Shown here: one piece after another, positions 1-9,389 of the stretch
Numbering within the stretch: position 1 is the stretch's first letter
How the letters are laid out: every line of letters begins with the position of its first letter
From: Lysobacter arvi
GTDB taxonomy: Bacteria > Pseudomonadota > Gammaproteobacteria > Xanthomonadales > Xanthomonadaceae
DNA: 64,000 nt
Direction of reading: 5' to 3'
Assembly (NCBI GenBank): GCA_031216755.1
Contig: JARUHG010000002.1
Span: forward strand, 124,001-188,000
Made by a program: the position numbers and the translations under genes
Notes under the pieces: generated by a model
Seen by the model: the letters and a program-made list of their open reading frames with translations, nothing else
Database searches by the model: none
Told to the model about the DNA's origin: nothing

Positions 1-495
1 CTCGCCCAGGCCGGCGTGCACGGCGCGCACCAGTTCGACGACGCGGCGGATGATCTGCCCCGTCAGGTCCTGGTAGCCCTGCGCCGCGGTCATTTCCGAC
101 ATGCGCGAGCGGATCGCGGCGATGGTCGCGGCCTGCTCCTCCGTGGAGGCGTCGGGCAGGGTGCCCAGCAGCACGCCGCATTCCTGGATCAGGTCGAGCG
201 TGCGATGGCTCGCGTCCTCGCTCACGTGCACGACGTGCTCCAGGCGCGCGCAGGCTTCCGGCAGCGACGCATTCGGGTTCGCGCTTCCGTCGCCCAGCGC
301 GGTGTCCAGTTCGCGCGCGAGCTTCGCCAGGCCCTGCACGAGCGGCTGGCTGCGCCACTGGATCAACGCGTCGACGTTGCTGCGCCAGCCGGCGAGGTCG
401 TCGTGTTCGAGCGCCCACAAGGCCGCGTGCAGGCGGCCGATCACGGCCTGCCGGTCCTCGCCGAGCGCCTTCTCGCAGGAGGGCGCGTCGATCAC
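1..495 (-). CDS. cheZ: CheZ, CheY-P phosphatase (3' end outside window)
   Basis: CheZ dephosphorylates CheY-P and so ends the signal sent to the flagellar switch. The visible 165 residues form the long helical-hairpin part. The active-site motif YQDLTGQ places Asp143 and Gln147 at the same numbers as in E. coli CheZ, which supports the start chosen. That start is a GTG whose bases overlap the cheY stop (GTGA), indicating translational coupling. The C-terminal CheY-binding helix lies beyond the window edge. It is the last visible gene of the flhF-fleN-fliA-cheY-cheZ run, the usual order in polar flagellates. Confidence 0.93.
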   Translation of the reverse strand, partial: MIDAPSCEKALGEDRQAVIGRLHAALWALEHDDLAGWRSNVDALIQWRSQPLVQGLAKLARELDTALGDGSANPNASLPEACARLEHVVHVSEDASHRTLDLIQECGVLLGTLPDASTEEQAATIAAIRSRMSEMTAAQGYQDLTGQIIRRVVELVRAVHAGLGE

Positions 496-884
496 GCGGC
501 CGCTCCCAGGCGTTCGAACACCTTGTTGAGCTTGTCTTCCAGCGTCGCGGCGGTGAACGGCTTGATGACGTAGCCGTTCACGCCGGCCTGCGCGGCTTCG
601 ATGATCTGCTCGCGCTTGGCTTCGGCGGTGACCATCAGCACCGGGATCTTCCCCAGCGAGGCGTCGGCGCGGATCGCCTTGAGCAGGTCGATGCCCGGCA
701 TGCCCGGCATGTTCCAGTCGGTGACCACCAGGTCGTACGGCGCCTTCCTGAGCTCGGCCAGCGCGGTCACGCCGTCGTCGGCCTCGGCGGTGTTGAAGAA
801 GCCCAGGTCGTTGAGCAGGTTCTTGACGATGCGTCGCATGGTCGAGAAGTCGTCGACGATGAGGATGCGGATGTTCTTGTCCAT
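492..884 (-). CDS. cheY: CheY chemotaxis response regulator
   Basis: Single receiver domain of 130 residues that, when phosphorylated by CheA, binds FliM/FliN and changes flagellar rotation. The acidic pair Asp11-Asp12, phospho-acceptor Asp56 (in VVTDWNMPG), Thr86 and Lys108 are all present, as expected for a true CheY. The start is the ATG of MDKNIRIL; upstream in-frame codons translate the GC-rich repeat between cheY and fliA and are not credible protein. The stop overlaps the GTG of cheZ. No CheA is encoded in this window, so its kinase must lie elsewhere. Confidence 0.96.
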   Translation of the reverse strand: MDKNIRILIVDDFSTMRRIVKNLLNDLGFFNTAEADDGVTALAELRKAPYDLVVTDWNMPGMPGIDLLKAIRADASLGKIPVLMVTAEAKREQIIEAAQAGVNGYVIKPFTAATLEDKLNKVFERLGAAA

Positions 885-914
885 GTGGGCTTGCTCTGGT
901 GCGAAAGGAGGGCG

Positions 915-1010
915 GGACTGGGGACCCGGGACCGGGGACCCGTGAAAATCAGGGGCGACGCTTCTGCTCTGGCCGGTGCCGGGTCCCCGGTCCCCGGTCC
1001 CCGGTTCCGG
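915..1010. repeat. G-rich inverted repeat pair (GGGACCGGGGACC family), copy 1
   Basis: A tract of GGGACC/GGGGACCC units at 915-942 faces its reverse complement (GGTCCCCGGTCCCC) at 978-1010 across a short spacer. It fills the cheY-fliA gap. Four further copies with the same facing-arms layout occur in the window. Confidence 0.8.
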
Positions 1011-1012
1011 TT

Positions 1013-1780
1013 TCAAAACTCGTCGTCTTCGTCGTTGTGCGAACCGCGCCATTCGCCCAGTCGCGAACGCAGGCGCAGCATCGCCTGGCCGTGGATCTGG
1101 CAGACGCGCGATTCGGACACGTTGAGCACCGCGCCGATCTCGCGCAGGTTCAGTTCCTGCTCGTAGTACAGCGACAGCACCAGCTGTTCGCGCTCGGGCA
1201 GGTTGCCGATCGCCGCGCCGAGCGCTTCCTTGAAGGCGAGCTGCTCGAACTCGCGCGCCGGCGTGGCGCCCGCGTGGCCGCCCAGGTGCGGCTCGCCGTC
1301 GTGCTCGTCGATGTGCGCTTCCAGGCTGATCAGCTGCCCGCGCGCGGCGTCCTCGAGCATGCGGTGGTATTCGTCGAGCGGCACGTTGAGCGTGCCGGCG
1401 ACTTCCTGCGCGGTCGCGGCGCGGCCGGTGCGCTGTTCGACCTCGCGCGTGGCGGCGACCACGTCGCGATAACGCCGATGCACCGAACGCGGCACCCAGT
1501 CGCCGCGACGGATCTCGTCGATCATCGCGCCGCGGATGCGGATGGACGCGTACGTTTCGAACGCGGCGCCCTGGTCGGCCTGGAAGTTGCGGGCGGCGTC
1601 GATCAGGCCGAGCATGCCGGCCTGGATGAGGTCGTCGATCTCCACGCTGGCGGGCAGCCGTGCGGCGAGGTGGTGCGCGATGCGGCGCACCAGTTCGCCG
1701 TGCTTCTCGACGACCTCCGCCGCGTTGCCGTGGTCGGCCGCGCGCTGGGTCGCCTTGTAGTGCTGGGCGGCGGCGTTCAT
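1013..1780 (-). CDS. fliA: FliA, flagellar sigma factor sigma-28
   Basis: RNA polymerase sigma factor for late flagellar genes such as fliC and flgM. At 255 residues it has the family's usual length. Region 2 ([39 protein letters not shown]) and region 4 ([23 protein letters not shown] followed by the [10 protein letters not shown] helix-turn-helix) are clear. The ATG overlaps the fleN stop in an ATGA. Candidate target promoters of sigma-28 type are seen upstream of fliC and flgM, and its anti-sigma factor FlgM is encoded at 44.5 kb. Confidence 0.97.
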   Translation of the reverse strand: MNAAAQHYKATQRAADHGNAAEVVEKHGELVRRIAHHLAARLPASVEIDDLIQAGMLGLIDAARNFQADQGAAFETYASIRIRGAMIDEIRRGDWVPRSVHRRYRDVVAATREVEQRTGRAATAQEVAGTLNVPLDEYHRMLEDAARGQLISLEAHIDEHDGEPHLGGHAGATPAREFEQLAFKEALGAAIGNLPEREQLVLSLYYEQELNLREIGAVLNVSESRVCQIHGQAMLRLRSRLGEWRGSHNDEDDEF

Positions 1781-2676
1781 GCGACGGCGCTCCTCAATGG
1801 ATCGTGGGTGCTGGCGCCCGCGCCGTGCGCGACGAGGCGTTCCATGAAGAACTCGACGCCGCCGCGCGGGCCGGGCGGCGACTGCCAGCTGCCGGCCCGT
1901 CGCGCGATGTCGCGGAAGGCCAGCGCCGAGGGGCAGCCCGGGAACGCTTCGACGACGGCTTCCTGGCGCTGGATCGCGCGGCGCAGCCATTCGTCGCGCG
2001 GCACCGCGCCCAGGTAATGCAGGGTGACGTCGAGGAAGCGCGCGCTGACGCGTTCGAGCTTCTCGAACAGCTGCTTGCCTTCGATCGCGTTGTTGACCTG
2101 GTTGGCGAGCACCTGCACGCGCGTCACGCCGCGCTCGCGGCTGAGCACCTTGATCAGCGCGTAGGCGTCGGTGACCGAAGCCGGTTCGTCGCACACCACC
2201 ACGATCACGTCCTGCGCGGCCTGGCAGAAGGTCAGCACGCTGTCGGAAATGCCGGCGGCGTTGTCCACCACCATCGCGTCCAGCGGCAGGTCGAGCTGGC
2301 AGAACGCGTGCACCAGGCCGATGTGCTGCTGCGGCAGCAGTTCGGTCATGTGGCGCTTGCCGGACGCGGCGGGGACGACCCACAGCCCGCGCGGGCCTTC
2401 CAGCAGCGTGTCCTGCAGTTCGCAGCGGCCGGCGAACACGTCGGCAAGGGTGAACTGCGGCGACAGGCCGAGCATCACGTCGACGTTCGCCAGGCCCAGG
2501 TCGGTGTCCAGCAGCAGCGTGCGCTGGCCGGCGTGGACCAGCGCCATGGCGAGGTTCACCGACACCGAGGTCTTGCCCACGCCGCCCTTGCCGCTGGCGA
2601 CGGCGATCACGCGCACGGGCGCGCGCGAGGAGCCGCTGGCGACGGAAGGGGCGTTGAGATCAGCTGGCGAATGCAT
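1777..2676 (-). CDS. fleN: FleN/FlhG, MinD-like ATPase controlling flagellar number
   Basis: ParA/MinD-type ATPase of 299 residues. The deviant Walker A motif KGGVGKT is at residues 30-36, followed by [15 protein letters not shown]. In polar flagellates FleN opposes FlhF and restrains FleQ, keeping the number of flagella low. It overlaps the end of flhF by 17 bases and touches fliA through ATGA, so flhF, fleN and fliA are almost certainly co-translated. The flhF-fleN-fliA order argues for polar rather than peritrichous flagellation. Confidence 0.95.
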   Translation of the reverse strand: MHSPADLNAPSVASGSSRAPVRVIAVASGKGGVGKTSVSVNLAMALVHAGQRTLLLDTDLGLANVDVMLGLSPQFTLADVFAGRCELQDTLLEGPRGLWVVPAASGKRHMTELLPQQHIGLVHAFCQLDLPLDAMVVDNAAGISDSVLTFCQAAQDVIVVVCDEPASVTDAYALIKVLSRERGVTRVQVLANQVNNAIEGKQLFEKLERVSARFLDVTLHYLGAVPRDEWLRRAIQRQEAVVEAFPGCPSALAFRDIARRAGSWQSPPGPRGGVEFFMERLVAHGAGASTHDPLRSAVA

Positions 2677-4924
2677 GTCGGTCCTCGGTGGGGAGGGTCA
2701 CGGGGCGGGGCTTGAGTTGCGAAAGTTCGAGAGACCCGAGGGGGTTATCGGCAGCACGCCGCACTTTCTCGAGGGTCGAAACGAGTCGACCTGCATCGGC
2801 GGCGGCGATATCGGCCGGAACGCCCTGGCCGTCGGTGGTGTAGGCCAGGCTCAGGCCCTGCTGGACCAGCACCGACAGGGGCGCACCCAGGCGGCCGGTC
2901 TCGTCGAGCTTGGTCAGCACCACGCCTTCCGGCGAGGCCGGGCGGTAGCGGCGGACCACTTCGCCCAGATCGTGGGCGTTGGTGTTGGCCGGCAGCACCA
3001 GCAGGCTGCGCACGCGCTTGGCCGCGCGCAGCCACAGGATCTGGCCGAGCAGGGCGCGGTCGCGCAGGCCGTGGCCGGCGGTGTCGACCAGCACCAGCGG
3101 GTAGTCGGCCAGCTGGTCGAGCGCGTCGTTCAGCGCCTCGGGGCCGGCGGCCTCGCACACGGTGACGCCGAGGCGGCGGCCGAGGATGTGCAGTTGCTCC
3201 GTCGCGCCGGGGCGTTCGGTGTCGGTGGTCACCAGCGCGACGTCGCGCGCGCGGTGGCGCTGGGCGAAGCGCGCGGCGAGCTTGGCGGCGGTGGTCGTCT
3301 TGCCGGCGCCGGTCGGGCCGACCAGGGCGATCACGCCGCCGTCGTCGATCGGTTCGTGGCGGGCGACGGAGATCGCGCGGGCCAGTTCCTCCAGCATCGG
3401 TTCGCGCACCTGCGCCGGGTCGAGGCGGGCGTCGATGCGGCCGGCGATGGTCTGCGCCAGATTTTCGTCGCAGCCGTAACCGACCAGCATGTCGAACGCG
3501 GCCGCACGCGCCGGCGAACCGCGCAGGCGTTCGACGGTGAGCTGGCCGAGTTCGCGCTCGATCAGCGCGCGCATCGTGGCCAGCTCGTCGCGCATGGCGA
3601 TGAAGGCCGGATCGCGGTGGTCGGCGACGGCGTGGAGGTGGGTCGGGGCTTCGGTGCTCGTCGCGCTCGCGGCGACGTTGGAAGTCGCGGCGACCCGAGC
3701 CCCTCTCCCGACGGGAGAGGGGTTGGGGTGAGGGGCAACGGAGTGATGGATCGCCAGATCGAGGAAAGAGGGAGAACCCTCGGCGGAAGCACGATCGTCG
3801 AAGCGATCCTGATTGCGCCCCTCACCCTCGATCCCTCTCCCGTTGGGAGAGGGAAGCGAAGCCTCATCGCTCCACAGATCCGCCAGGCTGCGATATTCGT
3901 GCGCCGAGTCCGACGCTGCGACCTGCGTCGCGGAAAGCGCCGCCGGCACTTCAAACTCCGCCGCCTGCGCCGATAGAGAGGGAGCAGCGTCACCGATCAC
4001 GACCGCAGCCGTGGGCGCGACCCGTGTCGGATCGGTGACGCTGTCCCTTGTTGCTTCTTGCGCGGCCGCGTCCTGCGACGCCGCGGTACCGGCGAGCGCG
4101 TCCTGCGCGAGCACGCCTTTTGACAGCGTGGCGGCCACGGTCGCCTCGAACTTCTCGCCCTGCGGAATCAGCGCGGCCATCATCGCGTCGAAACGCGAGG
4201 TGTCCGGCGGCGGCAGCGGCGCGGACACGCGCGTTTCCTCCTTCGGCGTGCGCGGCGCGGTCTGCAGCGGCGTGCCGTCGCCGATGGCGAACACCGCGCG
4301 GCCGCGGATCGGCGACTCGGCGACCTTCGCCCGGGCCTTGACCGACAGCGCGACCACGGCCGGTTCCTCGCGCTCGACTTCCACGCGCGGGGCATGTGCG
4401 GGTTCGGACTGCTTCATCTCGATGCGCTCCACGGCGGCGCGGATGTCGGCCTGTTCGGCTGCGGTCGACGTCGTTGCGTCGGTCGTCGGCGCGGTCCAGG
4501 CGGGCTTGGCCTTCGACGGCTTGGTGAGCAGCGCGGCGAGCGAACCGAAGCGGGTCTTCTCTTCGGCGTTCGCGGCGGTGCGGGGCGCATCGCCCTGGAT
4601 GGAGGACGACGCGAACGCGGGATGCGAAGCCATCGCCGCCTGCGACGACTCGTTCGTCGCCGGCGTCGCGCGCATCGTCGGCACCGCGGCGGCCGTGGCC
4701 GGCGTCGTCGGCGAGGCCACCGGCGCCGGCGTGGCCGGCATCGACGGCAACGCGGCGCGCAGGGCCTGCTGCGCCAGCGATTCGTCGTAGTCGGTGGCCG
4801 CGACGATCTCGATGCCGTCCTCGGTCGGGCGATTGGACAGGATCACCGCGTCGGGGCCCTGTTCGTCGCGCACCATGCGCAGCGCGGTGCGCATGTCGGG
4901 AGCGGTGAAGCGTTTGATTCGCAT
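2660..4924 (-). CDS. flhF: FlhF, SRP-type GTPase setting flagellar position (with repeat insertion)
   Basis: SRP54-like GTPase that recruits early flagellar parts to the cell pole. The start MRIKRFTAPDMRTALRMV is the standard FlhF N-terminus. The C-terminal NG domain has G1 GPTGAGKTT around residues 535-543 and VLVDTAGHG. At 754 residues it is far longer than typical FlhF proteins (roughly 400-500), because the Ala/Thr-rich linker between the two parts is very long. Residues of about 356-409 are the translation of an inverted pair of REP-like elements that kept the frame open. No stop or frameshift is visible, so the gene is probably functional. Confidence 0.94.
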   Translation of the reverse strand: MRIKRFTAPDMRTALRMVRDEQGPDAVILSNRPTEDGIEIVAATDYDESLAQQALRAALPSMPATPAPVASPTTPATAAAVPTMRATPATNESSQAAMASHPAFASSSIQGDAPRTAANAEEKTRFGSLAALLTKPSKAKPAWTAPTTDATTSTAAEQADIRAAVERIEMKQSEPAHAPRVEVEREEPAVVALSVKARAKVAESPIRGRAVFAIGDGTPLQTAPRTPKEETRVSAPLPPPDTSRFDAMMAALIPQGEKFEATVAATLSKGVLAQDALAGTAASQDAAAQEATRDSVTDPTRVAPTAAVVIGDAAPSLSAQAAEFEVPAALSATQVAASDSAHEYRSLADLWSDEASLPSPNGRGIEGEGRNQDRFDDRASAEGSPSFLDLAIHHSVAPHPNPSPVGRGARVAATSNVAASATSTEAPTHLHAVADHRDPAFIAMRDELATMRALIERELGQLTVERLRGSPARAAAFDMLVGYGCDENLAQTIAGRIDARLDPAQVREPMLEELARAISVARHEPIDDGGVIALVGPTGAGKTTTAAKLAARFAQRHRARDVALVTTDTERPGATEQLHILGRRLGVTVCEAAGPEALNDALDQLADYPLVLVDTAGHGLRDRALLGQILWLRAAKRVRSLLVLPANTNAHDLGEVVRRYRPASPEGVVLTKLDETGRLGAPLSVLVQQGLSLAYTTDGQGVPADIAAADAGRLVSTLEKVRRAADNPLGSLELSQLKPRPVTLPTEDRHAFAS
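3697..3857. repeat. REP pair (CCTCTCCC family) inside flhF
   Basis: Two palindromic units, one with CTCTCCCGACGGGAGAG at the left and one with CTCTCCCGTTGGGAGAG at the right, each carry a G/T-rich tail related to GGTTGGGGTGAGGGG and lie in opposite orientation. The same 159-161 bp layout occurs between fliI and fliH, so this is an intergenic repeat lodged in a coding region. Confidence 0.85.
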
Positions 4925-4962
4925 GGTGGTGTGGCGGCGGTAGGTGTGTGGAAGGACTTCTT

Positions 4963-5099
4963 TGCGGGACCCGGGGTAAATCGACAGCAAGGACAACAGC
5001 GGCGGCGATCCGTCGACTCCGAAGCAGCGACTACGCCGCTACCTCACGGGTCCCCGGTCCCGAGTCCCCGGTCCCGAGATCCCGAGCCCCGGTCCCGGC
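4963..5099. repeat. G-rich inverted repeat pair, copy 2 (flhF-flhA gap)
   Basis: A short GCGGGACCCGGGG arm at 4963-4977 faces a longer GGTCCCCGGTCCCGAG-rich arm at 5048-5099. It fills the gap between flhA and flhF, and the left arm lies just upstream of flhF. Same family as copies at about 0.95, 20.4, 31.5 and 45.2 kb. Confidence 0.7.
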
Positions 5100-5106
5100 G
5101 GAGGAC

Positions 5107-7185
5107 TCACCCCACCGCCCCCACCAACCGCAACCGCTTGTCCTCCGGCACCTCGCCGTAGGCCAGGACGGTCAGCGCGGGGACGCTGTGCCGCACGAGC
5201 CGGGCGATCGCCGAACGGATCCCACCGGGAACCAGCAGCACCGCGGGTTCGCCGCGGCCTTCCTGGCGGGTGACGCACTCGCTGAGGTTCTGATGCAGAC
5301 GCTCGGCGAGTCCGGGTTCCAGCGCGGCGCCCTGGCCGCTGACGGAGTCCTGCAATACCCGTTCCAGAGCCGGCGCCAAGGTATAGACGGGCAGTTCGTC
5401 GCCCAGCCCGTTGAGTTCCTGCACGATGAACCGGCCCAGCGCGGTGCGGACCGCGGCGGTCAGCAGCGCCGGATCCTGCGTGTGCGCCCCGTGCTCCAGC
5501 AGCGCCTCCACGATCTGCCGCAACTGCCGCACCGGCACGCGTTCGGCCAGCAGCGACTGCAGCACGCGCACGATGGTCGACAGCGGCAGCAGCTTCGGCG
5601 TCAGATCTTCGACGAGGCGCGGCGAGGCCTTGGCGAGCGTGGCCAGCAGCTGCTGCACTTCCTCGTGGCCGAGCAGTTCGGCGGCGCGCTCGCGCACCAG
5701 GTGCGACAGGTGCGTGGCGATCACCGTGGCCGCATCGACGACCGTGTAACCCAGCGATTCGGCCTGCGCGCGCTGGCTGGGCTGGATCCACACCGCGTCC
5801 AGTCCGAACGCCGGGTCCTTGCCGGGGATGCCGTCGACCTTGCCGAACACGTGGCCCGGATCGAGCGCGAGGTGGCGGTCGGGGTGGATCTCGCCGCTGG
5901 CCACCGGCACGCCGTGCACCAGCACGCGGTAGGTGCCCGGCGCGAGTTCGAGGTTGTCGCGCACGTGCACCGCGGGAATCAGGAAGCCCAGGTCCTGCGT
6001 GAGCTTGCGGCGCACGCCCTTCAGGCGCGCCAGCAGTTCGCCGCCCTGGTGCTTGTCGACCAGCGCGATCAGGCGATAGCCGACTTCCAGCCCGAGCGGC
6101 TCGACCGGGCGCAGTTCGTCCCAGCTCAGTTCCGGCTGCGCGGCGGCCGTCGCGGCCGCTTCGGTTTCGGGCGTGTCGTCGGCCGGCGCATTCGCGCGGC
6201 GGTGCAGCTTCCACGCGGCGAACCCCAGCAGCGCGGCGAGCGTCAGGAACGGCATGTTCGGCATGCCCGGCACGATGCCGACCAGCCCGAGCAGCGCGGC
6301 CGACACCGCCAGCGCACGCGGATGCAGCACCTGCGTGCTGACGGCCTGGCCCATTTCCTGTTCGCGCGTGGCGCGCGTGACCAGCATCGCCACCGCGGTG
6401 GAGATCAGCAGCGCCGGCAGCTGCGCGACCAGGCCGTCGCCGATGGCCAGCAGCACGTACGTGGTGCCGGCGTCCTTGAACGCCATGTCGTGCTGGAGCA
6501 CGCCGATCAGCACGCCGCCGATGATGTTGATCGCCAGGATCAGCAGGCCGGCGATGGCGTCGCCGCGCACGAACTTGCTGGCGCCGTCCATCGAGCCGTA
6601 GAAGTCGGCTTCGGCGCGCACTTCCTCGCGGCGCAGCTTGGCGTCCTCGCGCGAGAGCAGGCCGGCGTTGAGGTCGGCGTCGATGGCCATCTGCTTGCCG
6701 GGCAGGGCGTCGAGGATGAAGCGCGCCGACACTTCCGAGATGCGCCCGGCGCCCTTGGTCACCACGACGAAGTTCACGATGGTCAGGATCGCGAACACCA
6801 CGATGCCGACCGCGAAGCTGCCGCCGATGACGAACTGGCCGAAGGATTCGATCACGTGGCCGGCCGCCGCCGGGCCCTGGTGGCCGTGCAGCAGCACCAC
6901 GCGGGTGGAGGCGACGTTCAGCGCCAGGCGCAGCAGCGTCACCAGCAGCAGGACGCTGGGGAAGATCGAGAACTCCAGCGGCCGCTTGACGTACACCACC
7001 GCCAGCAGCACCACCAGCGACATCGCGATGTTGATGGTGAACAGCGCGTCCAGCACCAGCGGCGACAGCGGGACGATGACCATCGCCAGCATGGCGAGGA
7101 CGACGATGGGCGTGGCCAGCCCGCTCTTCACGGCGTGGCCCACGTTGGAGAGCGAGAAGCCTCCGCCGGTCGCCTGACTGCTCAT
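5107..7185 (-). CDS. flhA: FlhA, flagellar type III export gate protein
   Basis: Integral membrane component of the export gate, 692 residues as is usual. The N-terminal half contains about eight hydrophobic segments, beginning near IVVLAMLAMVIVPLSPLVLD. It carries the conserved cytoplasmic-loop region around GAGRISEVSARFILDALPGKQMAIDADLNAG. The C-terminal half is the cytosolic chaperone/substrate-docking domain. The ATG overlaps the flhB stop (ATGA), so flhB and flhA form a coupled pair. FlhA works with FlhB, FliP, FliQ and FliR, all encoded just upstream. Confidence 0.97.
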   Translation of the reverse strand: MSSQATGGGFSLSNVGHAVKSGLATPIVVLAMLAMVIVPLSPLVLDALFTINIAMSLVVLLAVVYVKRPLEFSIFPSVLLLVTLLRLALNVASTRVVLLHGHQGPAAAGHVIESFGQFVIGGSFAVGIVVFAILTIVNFVVVTKGAGRISEVSARFILDALPGKQMAIDADLNAGLLSREDAKLRREEVRAEADFYGSMDGASKFVRGDAIAGLLILAINIIGGVLIGVLQHDMAFKDAGTTYVLLAIGDGLVAQLPALLISTAVAMLVTRATREQEMGQAVSTQVLHPRALAVSAALLGLVGIVPGMPNMPFLTLAALLGFAAWKLHRRANAPADDTPETEAAATAAAQPELSWDELRPVEPLGLEVGYRLIALVDKHQGGELLARLKGVRRKLTQDLGFLIPAVHVRDNLELAPGTYRVLVHGVPVASGEIHPDRHLALDPGHVFGKVDGIPGKDPAFGLDAVWIQPSQRAQAESLGYTVVDAATVIATHLSHLVRERAAELLGHEEVQQLLATLAKASPRLVEDLTPKLLPLSTIVRVLQSLLAERVPVRQLRQIVEALLEHGAHTQDPALLTAAVRTALGRFIVQELNGLGDELPVYTLAPALERVLQDSVSGQGAALEPGLAERLHQNLSECVTRQEGRGEPAVLLVPGGIRSAIARLVRHSVPALTVLAYGEVPEDKRLRLVGAVG

Positions 7186-8354
7186 GCCGTCGGGTCCTTG
7201 ACAGGGGAGGCGCCGTCGGAGCCGGCGTCACCGTCGGCCAGGCCCTTCTCGACCGACACGTCGCCCAGCGTCGGCATCGGCCCATGCGCCGGGTGCCAGC
7301 GCTTGAGCTGGTAGACGTAGGACAGCACCTGCGCGACGGCGGCGTAGAGCTTCACCGGGATCTCCTGGTCGATCTGCGCATGCCGATACAAGGCGCGTGC
7401 CAGCGGCGGGGCCTCGACGATGGAGACGCGGTGCTTGCCGGCGATGTCGCGGATCGCCAGCGCGATCTCGTCCACGCCCTTGGCCACGACCTTGGGCGCG
7501 CGCATCTTTCCGGCCTCGTACTTGAGCGCGACGGCGAAGTGGGTCGGGTTGGTGACCACCACGTCGGCGGTGGGGACCGCTTCCATCTGCTGGCGGCGCG
7601 ACAGCTGCGCGGCGATCTGGCGCACGCGCGCCTTCACTTCCGGGTTGCCTTCGCTTTCCTTGTATTCGTCGCGCAACTCCTGCTTGCTCATCTTCAGCCG
7701 GTTGCGGTACGACCAGTGCTGCCACGGCACGTCGATCAGCGCCAGCACGCCGAGCGCGCCGACCATCGCCAGCACCGCCTTGGTGATCAGCGAAAGCCCC
7801 GCGCCGACGGCCACCGGCAGCGACATGCCGGCCATGTCGGTGAGCTGCCGGAACGCGCCCCACACCACCATGCCGGCAAGCCCGCCGATGAGCAGCACGC
7901 GCAGCACCGAGCGCACCAGCTCGGCGAGGCTTTCCTTTCCGTACATGCGCTTGAAGCCGTTGAGCGGGCTCAGTCGCGCGAAATCCGGCGCCAGCGACTT
8001 GCTGGCAAAGCGCAGTCCGCCCATCACCGTCGGGCCGATGAAGCACGCCGCGAGCGCGGCTAGCAGCACCGGCAACATGGGCTTGAGCAGGCCCAGCATC
8101 AGCGAGGCGGCGTGCGGGATCAGGCGGTCGGGCTGGTCGAGGATCGCCGGATCGATGATGAGCGCGTTGCGCAGCCAGTCCTGCGACGCGCTGCCGATGC
8201 CCGACCCGGTCGCCACCAGCGCCATCGCCGCGCAACCGAGCACCGCCACGTTGCCCAGTTCGCGCGATCGCGGGACGTCGCCGCGTTCGCGCGCCTCGCG
8301 CAATCGTTTCTCTGATGGCTGTTCGGTCTTGTCTTCCTGGTCTTCGCTGGACAC
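7182..8354 (-). CDS. flhB: FlhB, export switch protein with autocleavage site
   Basis: Four-helix membrane protein plus cytosolic domain that switches the export apparatus from rod/hook to filament substrates. The self-cleaving NPTH motif begins at Asn269, the position found in the Salmonella protein, within VVVTNPTHFAVALKY. The 390-residue length is slightly above typical, owing to a charged C-terminal tail. The N-terminus (EDKTEQPSEKRLREARERG) is the canonical FlhB opening. It is followed without a gap by flhA. Confidence 0.97.
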   Translation of the reverse strand: MSSEDQEDKTEQPSEKRLREARERGDVPRSRELGNVAVLGCAAMALVATGSGIGSASQDWLRNALIIDPAILDQPDRLIPHAASLMLGLLKPMLPVLLAALAACFIGPTVMGGLRFASKSLAPDFARLSPLNGFKRMYGKESLAELVRSVLRVLLIGGLAGMVVWGAFRQLTDMAGMSLPVAVGAGLSLITKAVLAMVGALGVLALIDVPWQHWSYRNRLKMSKQELRDEYKESEGNPEVKARVRQIAAQLSRRQQMEAVPTADVVVTNPTHFAVALKYEAGKMRAPKVVAKGVDEIALAIRDIAGKHRVSIVEAPPLARALYRHAQIDQEIPVKLYAAVAQVLSYVYQLKRWHPAHGPMPTLGDVSVEKGLADGDAGSDGASPVKDPTA

Positions 8355-8371
8355 GGTGCGGTTCCGTTGAG

Positions 8372-8455
8372 CGTCATCCCCGCGGACGCGGGGACCCGGC
8401 GACGTTCAGTCCATCAGAAGCGAAGGCGCTGGGTTCCCGTTTTCGCGGGAATGAC
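8372..8455. repeat. REP pair (GTCATTCC family), fliR-flhB gap
   Basis: GTCATCCCCGCGGACGCGGGG at the left and its inverted relative ending TTTTCGCGGGAATGAC at the right form two facing hairpins in the fliR-flhB spacer. This is the second repeat family of the window, with consensus near GTCATTCCAGCGAAAGCTGG. Confidence 0.8.
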
Positions 8456-8466
8456 GAAGATCGTCG

Positions 8467-9255
8467 TCATGCGGTGACTGCGCGTGCCGCCGTGAATGCG
8501 GAATCGAACAGGCGCTCCACCGGGCCCTGCATCTCGCGTGCCAGCAGCATCAGCAGCACCAGCCCCACCAGCAGCGCCACCGGCAGGCCCAGCTGCACCG
8601 GGTTGAGCTGCGGTGCCGCGCGCGCGAGCACGCCGAAGGCGAGGTTCACCGCGAGCATCGCCACGATCACCGGCAAGGCCAGCAGCAGGCCGGCCTGCAG
8701 CGCGGTGGAAAAGAAGGTCGGCACCACCGCCAGGAACTGCTGCACGTCGGGAATGGGCGTGCCCAGCGGCAGCGCGTGGTAGCTGTCCAGCAGCAGCTTC
8801 ACCAGCGCCAGGTGCGCGTCGAAGGCGAAGAACAGCAGGCCGAAGACGAGGTAGAACCACTGCGACAGCACCGGCGAGGACGCGCCCGAGAGCGGGTCGG
8901 CCATCGTCGCGAACGACAGGCCCATGCCCTGCGACACCAGTTCGCCCGCGAACTGCCCGGCTTCGAACGCCAGCCGCAGCACCGTGCCGATGGCCAGGCC
9001 GACGGCGAATTCGCGCACCACGGTGAGCACGGTCGCCGCGTCCACGCCCGCCGCCGGCGGCGTGGGCAGCAGCGCCGACAACGCGCCCGACAGCGCCAGC
9101 GTGACGATCAGCCGCGCGCGCATCGGCACGCCGCGCCCGCCGACCATCGGCATCGCCTGCAGGGCCGCGCCGATGCGGATCGCATGCCACAGCACGGTGC
9201 CGAGCATGCCGAACAGGTTGAGGCCGTCGATGACGGTGGCGGTGGTGGGTTCCAT
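8467..9255 (-). CDS. fliR: FliR, flagellar export gate membrane protein
   Basis: Polytopic membrane protein of the FliPQR export channel. It has 262 residues and at least five hydrophobic stretches, with the family signature region FEAGQFAGELVSQGMGLSFA and LVFGLLFFAFDAHLALVKLL. The start chosen is the ATG of MEPTTATVIDGLNLF; in-frame codons upstream of it read the fliR-fliQ spacer and have no family resemblance. It is preceded by fliQ and followed by flhB in the standard fliLMNOPQR-flhBA order. Confidence 0.95.
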   Translation of the reverse strand: MEPTTATVIDGLNLFGMLGTVLWHAIRIGAALQAMPMVGGRGVPMRARLIVTLALSGALSALLPTPPAAGVDAATVLTVVREFAVGLAIGTVLRLAFEAGQFAGELVSQGMGLSFATMADPLSGASSPVLSQWFYLVFGLLFFAFDAHLALVKLLLDSYHALPLGTPIPDVQQFLAVVPTFFSTALQAGLLLALPVIVAMLAVNLAFGVLARAAPQLNPVQLGLPVALLVGLVLLMLLAREMQGPVERLFDSAFTAARAVTA

Positions 9256-9389
9256 GGTGTGTTGCTTACGCTTCGTGCCCCTTGCGATGCCATCCATGGC
9301 GGTACGTGGCAGTTTCGGATCGCCCGGCCCGTCCATCCATGGACGGTCGTTCTGCCGCGCGCGAGCCAGTGGCTCGCAAGCGCGCGGCC

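Noticed and set aside
3697-3857. flhF as a broken gene because of the inserted repeat
   Set aside because: The frame stays open across the element and both FlhF domains are intact, so no pseudogene call.
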